This document shows, one piece after another, positions 1-7,991 of a stretch of DNA of 64,000 nucleotides. A program made the position numbers and the translations under genes. This DNA is from Microbispora rosea (GTDB lineage: Bacteria; Actinomycetota; Actinomycetes; Streptosporangiales; Streptosporangiaceae), in NCBI RefSeq assembly GCF_900156315.1, contig NZ_FTNI01000013.1, forward strand, positions 148,891-212,890. Direction: 5' to 3'. The notes below the pieces were generated by a model. The model had not been told where the DNA came from. It ran no database searches and saw only the letters and a program-made list of their open reading frames with translations. Position 1 is the first letter of the stretch, and every line of letters starts with the position of its first letter.

Positions 1-2
1 GC

Positions 3-233
3 TGCTCGACCTCGCTTCCCCCGTCGGGCTCCTTCCTGGAAGCCACCTACTCCCAGCCCAACGCGTGCGGGAAGTGCGTGGCCGCGGGCAGCGCGTACGA
101 GGTGACCGGGAACTACCGCGCCTACTGCCGGAACATCCGTGACGGCGGCAGCACCGTCGCGGTCCAGCTCTGGCTCTTCTGCGTGGTCTGCAGGGGCGAC
201 GAGCCGCTCCCGAGCCGTGCCGTGGCCGCCTGA
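3..233 (+). CDS. C-terminal end of a Cys-rich, probably secreted protein (partial)
   Basis: An open frame enters from the left edge and stops at 231-233, giving 76 residues of C-terminus. It has six cysteines, including a CGKC and a CVVC pair, and aromatic and Asn/Gly-rich stretches. That composition is usual for small extracellular actinobacterial proteins with disulfides. A strong hairpin begins 12 bases after the stop, which supports this frame as the real one. The start and any signal peptide lie outside the window. I do not recognise the family. Confidence 0.5.
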   Translation, partial: CSTSLPPSGSFLEATYSQPNACGKCVAAGSAYEVTGNYRAYCRNIRDGGSTVAVQLWLFCVVCRGDEPLPSRAVAA

Positions 234-244
234 GACCACGACCC

Positions 245-282
245 GCGGCGCCCTTCCCGATCGTTCCCCGGAAGGGCGCCGC
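245..282. terminator. Hairpin between convergent genes
   Basis: Positions 245-257 (GCGGCGCCCTTCC) pair perfectly with 270-282 around a 12-base loop. It lies just after the stop of the partial + strand gene and 29 bases beyond the end of the - strand regulator. It could therefore stop transcription from both sides. There is no clear T-run, as is common in actinobacteria. Confidence 0.7.
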
Positions 283-310
283 GCTTCGCCGCTTCGGCGC
301 CGGCCGGCGA

Positions 311-979
311 TCAGCACGGGGTGTCCCGGCGTGCCCCGCACCGGCACGCGGGTTCGACCCTCACGGCTGCGGCGTCCGCGAGCACGATCAGCAGCCTGTG
401 GCCGGTCAGGACCGTCCGGTAGAGCCGGCCCCAGCCCCCGGGATTCGAGGTCTCCATATGAGGCAGGCGGAGCGTGCGCAACAGATGACGGAGAACCTCG
501 TCGGGCTCCGGCCTGCCCGACAGATCGACGAGAAGGCACGCCTCCGGCAACCGCCGCACGAGCCGGTGATCGGACTCCCTGGCCACGGTGCTGTCGCCGG
601 GCACGCTCACGCGCTCCGTCAGGCCGGTGCCGCTCTGCGCCCGCCCCGGGGGACCGGCCGCGTGCGCAGGCGCCCCCCGGCGCGGGATGCCGGGGCAGGC
701 CTGTGCCGCGCCGCGCCGAGCCGGCATGCGGCGGGCCGCCGCGGCGAGCGCGGCCCGCTCCCACGCGTCCAGGCCCAGCGCCTCGGCCAGCCGCTGCAAC
801 GACGCGCTACGGGGGCGCCCCACGGCGTCGCCTTCGAGCCTGCCGATGGTGCGGACGTTGACGCCCGCCAGGTCGGCGAGCTGCTCCTGGGTCAGCAGCG
901 CCCGCTCCCGCCAGGCCCGGATGAGCGTCCCCAGGCTTCGATGCTCCTTCTCATGCGTGCCGCGTGTCGTCCGTGTCAT
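311..979 (-). CDS. XRE-family regulator with truncated NB-ARC-like region
   Basis: 222 residues. Residues 12-65 form a helix-turn-helix of the XRE/Cro type (TQEQLADLAGVNVRTIGRLE), followed by the leucine-rich helix usual in this family. The C-terminal part (DLSG, EVLRHLLRTL, then LLIVLADAAAVR) resembles the start of the NB-ARC ATPase found behind such domains in SARP/AfsR-like and multidomain XRE regulators. The expected P-loop (GxxGxGKT) is missing, however, and the protein ends where the ATPase should continue. Start ATG 979 has GGGAGAG about eight bases upstream. It may be a DNA-binding stub left by truncation or a short natural regulator. The HTH is clear; the NB-ARC relationship is inference. 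Confidence 0.7.
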   Translation of the reverse strand: MTRTTRGTHEKEHRSLGTLIRAWRERALLTQEQLADLAGVNVRTIGRLEGDAVGRPRSASLQRLAEALGLDAWERAALAAAARRMPARRGAAQACPGIPRRGAPAHAAGPPGRAQSGTGLTERVSVPGDSTVARESDHRLVRRLPEACLLVDLSGRPEPDEVLRHLLRTLRLPHMETSNPGGWGRLYRTVLTGHRLLIVLADAAAVRVEPACRCGARRDTPC

Positions 980-1058
980 GGCGCGACTCTCCCGGCGGCT
1001 CCGGCACGTGCCAAGGACGGCTTCAAAGACAGGTCCGGAATCTTGGGCCTTCCGTCCG

Positions 1059-1958
1059 TCATCCCACGAGCAGGCCGACGTGCCGCAGGCGTCCGGGATC
1101 GCCGATCATCTCGATCGCGGTGATCTTGTCGTGGCCGAAGGTGAAACCGAGCGCCCCGATGAGGCGGCCCTGCGGGACGATCGCGAGACCCACGCTCCCG
1201 TCCACCAGCGCGGGCCGTACGAACCGGGCGGCCCGTGAGAAGACGAGCGCGCGGGCGCCCACGGCTCGCGCACCCCGCACCAGCCCCGCGTCGCCGTCTC
1301 TGAGGACGACGTCGGGATCGAGCACGGCGAGGAGCCCGTCGAAGTCACCGTGCCGCAGCGCGGCGAGGAAGGCCTGGACGACCTGCCGCTGACGGACGAG
1401 GTCCACCTGCCGGGGCGGGGTCGCGCCCACGACCCGTCTGCGCGCGCGGCTGGTGAGCTGACGGGTGGCGGCCGGGGACCTTCCGAGGATGGCGGCGATC
1501 TCGTCGAAGGGCACGGCGAAGACGTCGTGCAGGACGAAGGCGAGCCGCTCGGCGGGGGCGAGACTGTCGAGCACGACCATCAGCGCGAGACCGATCGAGT
1601 CGGCCAGCAGGGCCTCGGCTTCGGGATCTCCGGCGTCGTGCCCCGCGGCGGAGGGCCTGGCGCTGGAGGGCCCGGCGGTGAAGGGCCCGGCGGTGAAGGG
1701 CTCGGTGGTGGTGCCGGCGAAGGGCTCCTCACGGCGGTTGCGGCGCGCGCGCAGCATGTTCAGGCACTCCCGGGAGACGACGGTGGTCAGCCACCCGGCG
1801 AGGTTGGCCACCTCGGCGGTGTCGGCGCGGCTGAGACGCAGCCACGCGTTCTGCACCGCGTCGTCCGCCTCCGCGTGCGAGCCCAGCATCCGATAGGCGA
1901 CCGCCCGCAGACGGGGCCGCTGCTCCTCGAAGCGCACGGCCAGCCTGGCCTCGTCCAT
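1059..1958 (-). CDS. ECF41-type (SigJ-like) RNA polymerase sigma factor
   Basis: 299 residues. Region sigma2 spans about 8-75 (RPRLRAVAYRMLGSHAEADD is typical), followed by a Gly/Pro/Ala linker to about 115. Region sigma4 lies at 120-175 (FDEIAAILGRSPAATRQL), and an extra SnoaL-like domain at about 190-295. The sigma2-sigma4-SnoaL order defines the ECF41/SigJ group. In that group the C-terminal domain, rather than an anti-sigma factor, modulates activity. The family motif DGGGR is here DGDAGL (221-226). The linker holds short GPFTAGP repeats. It is divergent from a DoxX-like gene; ECF41 genes usually sit next to such small redox or membrane partners and control them. The intergenic region carries matching promoter elements in both directions. 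Confidence 0.92.
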   Translation of the reverse strand: MDEARLAVRFEEQRPRLRAVAYRMLGSHAEADDAVQNAWLRLSRADTAEVANLAGWLTTVVSRECLNMLRARRNRREEPFAGTTTEPFTAGPFTAGPSSARPSAAGHDAGDPEAEALLADSIGLALMVVLDSLAPAERLAFVLHDVFAVPFDEIAAILGRSPAATRQLTSRARRRVVGATPPRQVDLVRQRQVVQAFLAALRHGDFDGLLAVLDPDVVLRDGDAGLVRGARAVGARALVFSRAARFVRPALVDGSVGLAIVPQGRLIGALGFTFGHDKITAIEMIGDPGRLRHVGLLVG

Positions 1959-1959
1959 C

Positions 1960-2021
1960 TGTCACATCCTTCCGCCGCCGGGGTTCATGGCGATGAACCC
2001 GGACCCCGCTCGGATGTGACA
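1960..2021. promoter_or_regulatory. Face-to-face ECF41-like promoters with central hairpin
   Basis: TGTCACATCC at 1960-1969 is repeated as its exact reverse complement at 2012-2021. From each copy, TGTCACA is followed after exactly 16 bases by GTTC (1983-1986 for the + gene, 1998-1995 for the - gene). TGTCACA is the known -35 element of ECF41 promoters with a 16-base spacer; the usual -10 is CGTC, so GTTC is a variant. Between them, 1981-2000 is a perfect hairpin (GGGTTCAT/ATGAACCC, four-base loop). Predicted starts lie near 1993 (+) and 1988 (-). The site fits autoregulated, mutually exclusive expression of the sigma gene and the DoxX gene. Confidence 0.7.
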
Positions 2022-2032
2022 AGGAGCATCTC

Positions 2033-2518
2033 ATGGCATCGATTTCGGGCAGCGCCAGGCGCCGCGCACATGTGCGGGCGGCCGGCTACTGGACGGCCAC
2101 CGCGGCGGTGGCGGCCGAACTGGCGGTCGGCGGCGTCTGGGACATCGCGCGGATTCCGTACGTCCGCGACCTGGTGACGCACCTGGGCTATCCGTCCTAC
2201 TTCCTGGTGCTGCTGGGAACCTGGAAGGTGCTGGGGGCGATCGCCCTGCTCGTCCCGCGTCGCGCGCTGGTCAAGGAGTGGGCGTATGCGGGCGCCTTCT
2301 ACACCTACACCGGGGCCGTGGTCTCCCACCTGACCACCGGGTATGCCGTGGGCGAAGTGGGGGTGCTCGCCGTCCTGACCGCACTCACCGTGCTGTCCTG
2401 GGCGCTGCGGCCCCCCGGGCGGATGCCGGCTTCGGGGAGCCGGGTTCGGGGAGCAGGGTTCAGCGAACAGGGGCGACGATCGGCCGGGCCGGGCCCCACC
2501 CTCGGTAGGACGTCGTGA
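2033..2518 (+). CDS. DoxX-like integral membrane protein
   Basis: 161 residues with four hydrophobic segments at about 16-38, 60-80, 86-105 and 110-130, the size and topology of DoxX-like family proteins. The last 30 residues are polar and may be an extension. AAGGAG at 2021-2026 precedes ATG 2033. It is the divergent partner of the ECF41 sigma gene and carries a matching promoter, so it is probably a target. DoxX-like proteins are linked to thiol or quinone redox stress at the membrane; the exact reaction here is unknown. The last 59 bases overlap the end of the convergent kinase gene. Confidence 0.85.
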   Translation: MASISGSARRRAHVRAAGYWTATAAVAAELAVGGVWDIARIPYVRDLVTHLGYPSYFLVLLGTWKVLGAIALLVPRRALVKEWAYAGAFYTYTGAVVSHLTTGYAVGEVGVLAVLTALTVLSWALRPPGRMPASGSRVRGAGFSEQGRRSAGPGPTLGRTS

Positions 2519-4319
2519 AGGACGACGAGAGCAGTCCCAGCTGCGGCACGGACGCCTTCCAGGTGAACACGAACCTGACCGGCAGGTCCTCCTGGCCCAG
2601 AGTCACGACGTACGAGATGCGGGACCTGTCGAGACCGCGGGCCGGGCTCATCCAGCTCGCGAGGAACTGGCGCAGTTCGTAACCGGCGTCGGCGACCTGG
2701 ACCCCGCCCGAGTACGTCCTGCCGTCCTTCCCGGAGCGGTAGACCCTCGGGGTGGCGCCGACAAGGGTCAGGATCGTGGGAATCGAGCCGACGAGGATGA
2801 AGAGCGCGGCGCCCGCCGCCGCGCTGTCGCGCCCGTCGGCGGCCTGTCCCTGCGGGTCGAGATCCAGCGGCAGCTTCTCGCCGTGCGGGAGGTGGACGTC
2901 GTCGGCGATGACGACGACGCGTTTCCGATCGCTGCCGGGATAGCTGACGCGCATTTCGTAGGAATCGCTGTCGTACCGGCCTGCCGGGTCATGGGTGAAC
3001 CGGCCGTCGGCCCGCAGGTAGGTGTCACTCTGGGTGAACGCCCCCGAGCAGGTGAAGCTCGCGGAGGGAGTGGCCGTGGCGGCGGCGTCGATCGCCGCGC
3101 CCAGCTCCGCCGGCGTCCGGGGAGCCGCGACCGGGGACGGCTCGGCCGTGCGGGCCGGGCCTGCCGACGGCGAAGCGGTCCCGCCGGGCGTGGAGGCCGC
3201 CGAGGCGGAGTTGCTCGCGGTGGACCCGCCCGAAGGCCCGGCGAGGGAGGGGGAGCCGGATGCGGCAATCGGCACGGGCGATGCCCCCGGCCCCGACGCC
3301 GACAGCGGAACGCCGCCGGTCGCGGTCCGACCGGGTAGGCGGGCGACCGCGATCCAGGTCCCTGCGAGGGCCGCGACCACGGCGCCCGTGCCGGCGAGCA
3401 GAGCCCGGCGTGGAAGCCGGTGCTGCCCGCCGCTCGTCGTCTCCGCCGCGAGGAGACGAGGGGCCTGCCCGGCCGCCGCCTGCCGGCCCATCTGGAGCGC
3501 TGCGACGTCCTCTCCGGAGGACGGCACGTCGTCCAGGAGGCTCAGGAGGACCTCACGGGCGGTCGGCCGTCGCGCCGGGTCCTTGTCCAGGCAGCGCGCC
3601 ACCAGGTCGCGCAGCCCGCCCGCCAGGTCACCGAGGACGGGTTCGCCCTGCATGATCCGGTAGGCGACCGCCGCGGGAGTGTCCCTGCCGAACGGCGGCG
3701 CCCCCGTGGCCGCGTACGTGATGGTGGAGGCCCAGGCGAACACGTCCGCCGGAGGCCCGATCCGGTCACCGCGGAAGTGCTCGGGCCCCATATACGACGG
3801 CGTGCCGGCCGCGTAACCGGTGGTGGCCGAGGCGTCGATCAGCCGGGCGATGCCGAAGTCGATGACGCGCGGCCCGTCGGGACCGACAAGCACGTTGCTC
3901 GGCTTGAAGTCGCGGTGCACCACCCCCGCCCCGTGGACGGCCGCCAAGGCGGTGATGGTGCCGATGGCCAGCCGGTGCAGCGCGGCGCCCTTCATCGGGC
4001 CACCGTTCTCGATCACCTGCTGGAGCGACAGGCCGTCGACGAACTCGCTCACGATGTAGGGCATGGCGGCGTCCAGTCTGGCGTCGACGATGCGCGCCGT
4101 GCAGAACTCGGCCACCTGGCGCACCGCGGCCAGCTCCCTGGCCAAGGACACGGGAACGCCGATGGACGGCCGCGCCCGTACGACCTTGACCGCCACCTTC
4201 TCCCCGGCCGGGGTCTCGCCGAGATACACCACTCCCTGGCCGCCTTCACCCAGGCGGCTTATGAGGCGGTAGTCACCCAGCTGTTCCGGGTCTCCGGCAC
4301 GTAACGGACTCCCGGCCAT
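2460..4319 (-). CDS. Receptor-type Ser/Thr protein kinase (PASTA-less)
   Basis: 619 residues from ATG 4319; an in-frame ATG at 4331 is also possible. The N-terminal kinase domain (about 15-275) has the Gly loop GEGGQG, catalytic Lys45 (VAVKV), the HRDFKPSN loop, DFG in VIDFGIARL and a GPEH form of the APE motif. All are consistent with an active Hanks-type kinase. A Pro/Ser/Ala linker flanks a single membrane segment (ALLAGTGAVVAALAGTWIAV). The outer domain of roughly 200 residues has no PASTA repeats; its pattern loosely recalls LppX/LolA-like lipid-binding folds. No substrate or partner gene lies next to it. Confidence 0.92.
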   Translation of the reverse strand: MAGSPLRAGDPEQLGDYRLISRLGEGGQGVVYLGETPAGEKVAVKVVRARPSIGVPVSLARELAAVRQVAEFCTARIVDARLDAAMPYIVSEFVDGLSLQQVIENGGPMKGAALHRLAIGTITALAAVHGAGVVHRDFKPSNVLVGPDGPRVIDFGIARLIDASATTGYAAGTPSYMGPEHFRGDRIGPPADVFAWASTITYAATGAPPFGRDTPAAVAYRIMQGEPVLGDLAGGLRDLVARCLDKDPARRPTAREVLLSLLDDVPSSGEDVAALQMGRQAAAGQAPRLLAAETTSGGQHRLPRRALLAGTGAVVAALAGTWIAVARLPGRTATGGVPLSASGPGASPVPIAASGSPSLAGPSGGSTASNSASAASTPGGTASPSAGPARTAEPSPVAAPRTPAELGAAIDAAATATPSASFTCSGAFTQSDTYLRADGRFTHDPAGRYDSDSYEMRVSYPGSDRKRVVVIADDVHLPHGEKLPLDLDPQGQAADGRDSAAAGAALFILVGSIPTILTLVGATPRVYRSGKDGRTYSGGVQVADAGYELRQFLASWMSPARGLDRSRISYVVTLGQEDLPVRFVFTWKASVPQLGLLSSSFTTSYRGWGPARPIVAPVR

Positions 4320-4497
4320 GCAGCCCCTCATCCATCGTGATCACGGTCCAGCCTAGCGAAGGCATCGGCTCCGTCCAGGTGTCGCGCCGGGTGTTCGATC
4401 GGTTCGGCCACCGCCGGGGCCGGGCGACCGGGAACGAACATGCCGGGCGGTGGCACTAGGCTCTGTGGCGATCTCCCATGTCCCCCAGGAGTTTTTC

Positions 4498-5262
4498 GTG
4501 CGTGAACGTGTCCGCCGCCTGATCGAGTCGCGGCGGTTCCAGCAGGTGATCACCGTGGTGATCCTCGTCAACGCGGCGACGCTGGGCGTCGAGACCTCCG
4601 CCGAGGCGACCGCCCGCTACGGCACGGAACTACACGTCGCCGACCACATCGCCCTGTACATTTTCGTGGCGGAGATCCTGGCCAAGATGTACGTCTACCG
4701 GTGGCGGTTCCTCCGCGACACCTGGAACGCCTTCGACCTGCTGATCATCGGCTTCTCGTTCCTCCCCACGGCGGGAGGACTGTCGGTGCTGCGGGCTCTG
4801 CGCGTCCTGCGGGCGCTGCGGCTGATCTCGGTGGTGCCGTCGCTGCGGCGGGTGGTCTCCGCGCTGCTCACCGCCATCCCCGGGATGAGCTCGATCGTCG
4901 TCCTGCTCGGCCTCGTCCTGTACGTCGGCGCCGTCATGGGCACCAAGCTGTACGGCACCGCCGCGCCCGAGTATTTCGGCGACCTGCCAACGTCGCTGTA
5001 CACGCTGTTCCAGGTCATGACGGGGGACGGCTGGTCGGAGATCAACCGCCAGCTGATGGAGAGCCACCCCTCGTCGTGGATCTACTTCGTCGTCTTCGTG
5101 CTGGTCTGCACCTTCGTCGTGCTCAACCTCTTCATCGCGGTCGTGGTGAGCGCCATGGAGGAGGAGGCCAGGGACGACAACCCGACGCTCGCCGAGCTGT
5201 CGGCCCTGCGTGAGGAGATCAGGAGCCTGCGCGAGAGCCTGGGCGAACGGGTGCCCTCCTGA
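4498..5262 (+). CDS. One-domain voltage-gated cation channel (NaChBac/NavBac class)
   Basis: 254 residues from GTG 4498, chosen over an ATG at 4450 because CCAGGAG sits seven bases upstream of it. Six membrane segments are visible. S4 (98-119) has arginines every third or fourth residue (LRALRVLRALRLISVVPSLRR), the voltage sensor. A pore follows with selectivity filter T175-G-D-G-W-S-E181, then S6 rich in phenylalanine and valine. A charged C-terminal helix (229-250) probably forms a four-helix coiled coil in the tetramer. Known bacterial sodium channels have LESWS-like filters; the TGDGW form, with Asp in place of Glu and an extra Gly, leaves ion selectivity open. The gene stands alone. Confidence 0.9.
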   Translation: MRERVRRLIESRRFQQVITVVILVNAATLGVETSAEATARYGTELHVADHIALYIFVAEILAKMYVYRWRFLRDTWNAFDLLIIGFSFLPTAGGLSVLRALRVLRALRLISVVPSLRRVVSALLTAIPGMSSIVVLLGLVLYVGAVMGTKLYGTAAPEYFGDLPTSLYTLFQVMTGDGWSEINRQLMESHPSSWIYFVVFVLVCTFVVLNLFIAVVVSAMEEEARDDNPTLAELSALREEIRSLRESLGERVPS

Positions 5263-5314
5263 CGTACGGGCCCGGGCCCCTTCGCTCATGATCGTCGCTT
5301 GCTAGACTCCACGC

Positions 5315-5911
5315 ATGGGGCTTCCGACGGACGCCGAGATCCGCGCTCTGCACGCGAAACACGCGCCCACGGAGGAAGCGTTCGACCTCGTCCACACGCA
5401 CTGCGAGATCGTCTGCGCGATCGCCCTGCGCCTGGCCGACCACGCCGGGCTCGACGTCGACGCCGACGTGGTGCGGGCCGGAAGCCTCCTGCACGACATC
5501 GGCGTCTACCTGCTCTACGACGCGGACGGACGGCTCGACCATGCCGGTTACGTGCGCCACGGGATCCTCGGCCACGAACTGCTCCGCGGGGAGGGCCTGC
5601 CCGAGAGCCTGTGCCGGTTCTGCTCCCACCACACGGGTGTGGGGATCAGCAGGGAGGACGTGCTGCGCCAGGGCCTGCCGCTGCCTCCCCGCGACTATCT
5701 CGCGGAGTCGGCCGAGGAGCGGCTCGTCATGTTCGCCGACAAGTTCCACAGCAAGAGCGACCCGCCGAGGTTCGTCACCGCCGAGGCCTACGCGGCCCAT
5801 GTCCGCCGGTACGGCGACGACAAGGCCGAGGTGTTCGCGTCGATGTGCGCCGTCTTCGGGGTCCCCGACCTGCGGCCGCTCGCGGCCGCGTACGGGCACG
5901 AGATCGTGTGA
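5315..5911 (+). CDS. HD-domain metal-dependent phosphohydrolase
   Basis: 198 residues. Metal ligands of an HD domain are visible: H29 in VHTHC, H60-D61 in LLHDIG, H82 and H87 in RHGILGHELL, and H105-H106 in CSHHTG. This order fits the HDIG group, which hydrolyses phosphate esters of nucleotides, often cyclic or modified ones. The substrate cannot be told from sequence. The gene starts 53 bases after the channel gene and may be co-transcribed with it. The protein is soluble and close to full family length. Confidence 0.85.
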   Translation: MGLPTDAEIRALHAKHAPTEEAFDLVHTHCEIVCAIALRLADHAGLDVDADVVRAGSLLHDIGVYLLYDADGRLDHAGYVRHGILGHELLRGEGLPESLCRFCSHHTGVGISREDVLRQGLPLPPRDYLAESAEERLVMFADKFHSKSDPPRFVTAEAYAAHVRRYGDDKAEVFASMCAVFGVPDLRPLAAAYGHEIV

Positions 5912-5935
5912 CGGCGACCGCGTGAGCCGCGAGGG

Positions 5936-6898
5936 CTACGGGGTCAGGACGATCCTGCCGAACACCTCGCCGGCGTCCATCTTCCGGTGCGCCAGCACGG
6001 CCTGCTCCAGCGGCAGCACCTCGTGCACCACCGTGTGCAGTTCGCCGCGACTCGCCGCGGCGAACTGCTCGATCCGCACGGCACGCCGGTCGCGTCCGGC
6101 CACGGTGTCGGCGCTGAAGGTGGCGAAGGACATCGACTTCCGGAACGCCGACATCATCGCCGTGCCGAAGTCCGCCGGAGGCCGGCCCCCGACCACGCCG
6201 ACGACCACCATCCGGCCGTTCGGGTTGAGCCTGGCGAAGAAGGAGGGCAGGTCCGGACCGGCGACGACGTCGATGACGACGTCGTAGCCCGCGGGAGCGT
6301 CCTCGCCTCCCTCGCCGGCGCGGTCCAGCACGTGGGTCGCGCCGAGCGCGCGCAGGCGCTCGCCGCGCTCCGCCGACGAGGTGGTGACCGCCACCGCACC
6401 GGCACCGCCGCGAGCCGCGAGCTGGACCGTCATGATCCCGATGCTGCCCGCCGCGCCGCGCACCAGCACCGACTCGCCGGGCGCGAAGCGGGCATGGGCA
6501 AGGCCGAAGTGGGCCACCACGCCGGAACTGCCGAGCGTCACCGCGTCGGCGGCGGACAGGTCCGCGGGGAGGGGAAGGACCTCCTCGACCGGGGCGATCG
6601 CCCGTTCGGCGTAGCCGCCGCCCACGCCGGTGAACGCCCACACCCGCCGGCCGATCCACGACGCGTCGACGCCGTCGCCGACGGCGGTCACGGTGCCCGC
6701 CACCTCGCCGCCGGGGATGTGACCCTCCTCGAAGCCGTAAGCGGCAAGAGTGCCGCTGCGGATCACGGCGTCCACGCCGCCGACGCCGATGGCCTCGACG
6801 GCGATCAGCACCTGCCCGGCGCCCGGGGCCGGGGCGGGGAGGTCGATGACCGCCAAGCCTTCGGGACGTCCGAACTTCCGGATCGCGACTGCCTTCAC
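5936..6898 (-). CDS. Zinc-free MDR-type NADP(H) quinone oxidoreductase
   Basis: 320 residues. The N-terminal GroES-like half contains GHIPGGEVAGTV (59-70). The Rossmann half begins with VRGAAGSIGIMTVQLAARGG (146-165), the NADPH-binding GxxGxxG region, and continues with AVTTSSAERGERLRALGA. The cysteine ligands of zinc alcohol dehydrogenases are absent, so it belongs with quinone oxidoreductases/enoyl reductases that reduce carbonyl or quinone substrates with NADPH. GTG 6898 is preceded by AGGAG with six bases spacing. It is monocistronic and convergent with the HD hydrolase, 24 bases apart. Confidence 0.9.
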   Translation of the reverse strand: MKAVAIRKFGRPEGLAVIDLPAPAPGAGQVLIAVEAIGVGGVDAVIRSGTLAAYGFEEGHIPGGEVAGTVTAVGDGVDASWIGRRVWAFTGVGGGYAERAIAPVEEVLPLPADLSAADAVTLGSSGVVAHFGLAHARFAPGESVLVRGAAGSIGIMTVQLAARGGAGAVAVTTSSAERGERLRALGATHVLDRAGEGGEDAPAGYDVVIDVVAGPDLPSFFARLNPNGRMVVVGVVGGRPPADFGTAMMSAFRKSMSFATFSADTVAGRDRRAVRIEQFAAASRGELHTVVHEVLPLEQAVLAHRKMDAGEVFGRIVLTP

Positions 6899-7097
6899 TG
6901 TCGTCTCCTGCGCTGGAATCGATCGGGGCGGCGCGCCGCGCGGGCGGGCCGCACCCGGAGAAGCAGGGAGCTTCCACGCCTCGGACGGTAACGGCCACCA
7001 CCGTCCGGCCGGCCGAAGTGAGAACGGCGGGCGACCGCTTGCCTCGGATCCCGCGTTCCGGCGCTCCGCACGGTTGTGAGGGGCCGAAGCCGCCGGC

Positions 7098-7664
7098 CTA
7101 CGCCCTCGTCACCAGCCGGTCGATCTGGACCTCCAGCGCAGGCGCGCCGAGGCGGTTGTCGACCTCGTCGTACGGCACGGCGGGCGGCTCGTCGACGCGG
7201 ATGGCGCGCAGATATTCGGCGAACCTCTCCAGCTTCTGCCCGTCCCTCGCGAGGCCCCGGCGGACGAGCCGCTCACGCAGCGTCGGGCCGTCGGAGCGGA
7301 TCCAGACCAGGCGCACGCCGGGCCCGCCCAGCGCCTCCACCCACGCGTGCCAGAGCGCCGCGTCGTGCACCTGGGAGGTGAAGGGCCCGCCGAGCAGCAC
7401 CGGGCAGCCGTGGGAGCGGATCTCCCTGGCCGTCGCCGTCATGCCGGCGTACTCGTGCCGCTTGACGTGCTCGTCGTACCACGGCCCCTCACGCTCGCCC
7501 GCGGGCCTGCCGTACGCCGCGAGCGTGGCCTCGACGAAGCCGCCGTACATCGTGTCCTTGTCGAGCAGGGCGGGCACCGGGTCGAGGCTGGCCAGCAGCA
7601 GCTCGCAGACGGTCGACTTGCCCGCGCCCGGCGGACCGGACACCACCCAGACGGGAGCGGTCAT
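7098..7664 (-). CDS. P-loop kinase-like ATPase
   Basis: 188 residues. It opens with a Walker A motif at G10-PPGAGKST18 and has the layout of small P-loop kinases (shikimate/adenylylsulfate kinase-like or Zeta-like): DKDTMYGGF, a lid-like region with [12 protein letters not shown] (arginines), and VLLGGPF in place of a classical Walker B. The phosphate acceptor is unknown. ATG overlaps the stop of the preceding small gene by four bases (ATGA), so the two are translationally coupled. It is the last gene of the operon that starts with the subtilase. Confidence 0.82.
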   Translation of the reverse strand: MTAPVWVVSGPPGAGKSTVCELLLASLDPVPALLDKDTMYGGFVEATLAAYGRPAGEREGPWYDEHVKRHEYAGMTATAREIRSHGCPVLLGGPFTSQVHDAALWHAWVEALGGPGVRLVWIRSDGPTLRERLVRRGLARDGQKLERFAEYLRAIRVDEPPAVPYDEVDNRLGAPALEVQIDRLVTRA

Positions 7665-7912
7665 CGCGGCGGGCCGTAGGGCTCGATGGGTGGATCGGAG
7701 TAGGGCCCGCCGTCCGCCGCCCCGGCGTCCGAGTCGCCGACGCGCCGCCCGGCCTCCTCCGTCACCCGCAGGACGTACAGGTTCCTGCCGGGATCGACCG
7801 GCACCAGACCATAGCCGGTGTCGACCTCGTCCTCGGTGAGGCCGAGCCGCCGCATCGCGCCCTCCAGCGTCGCGGGCGCGGCGAGCCGCACGGTGACGAG
7901 CACCTTGGCCAC
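7661..7912 (-). CDS. Small protein coupled to a cytoplasmic subtilase; possible I9-like inhibitor or chaperone
   Basis: 83 residues from GTG 7912, preceded by GGGAGG at normal spacing. The frame is open further upstream but without a ribosome site. Residues 3-50 alternate strand, helix, strand ([40 protein letters not shown]), then a Gly/Pro-rich tail ending YGPPR. The compact beta-alpha-beta pattern is what subtilisin propeptide/I9 inhibitors look like. Its place directly behind an S8 peptidase that lacks a signal peptide suggests a role as its inhibitor or folding helper. This is inference; I do not recognise the family. Confidence 0.65.
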   Translation of the reverse strand: MAKVLVTVRLAAPATLEGAMRRLGLTEDEVDTGYGLVPVDPGRNLYVLRVTEEAGRRVGDSDAGAADGGPYSDPPIEPYGPPR

Positions 7913-7991
7913 CGGCCCCGCCTCCCTCTGCTGGACGTTCTCGTCACCGGACGGCGTGGCCTCTTCAGGCCGCCTTCGCGGCGCTGTGCTT

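Noticed and set aside
349..365. tRNA T-arm-like GGGTTCGACCCTC
   Set aside because: It lies inside the XRE gene, and no acceptor stem or anticodon arm surrounds it.
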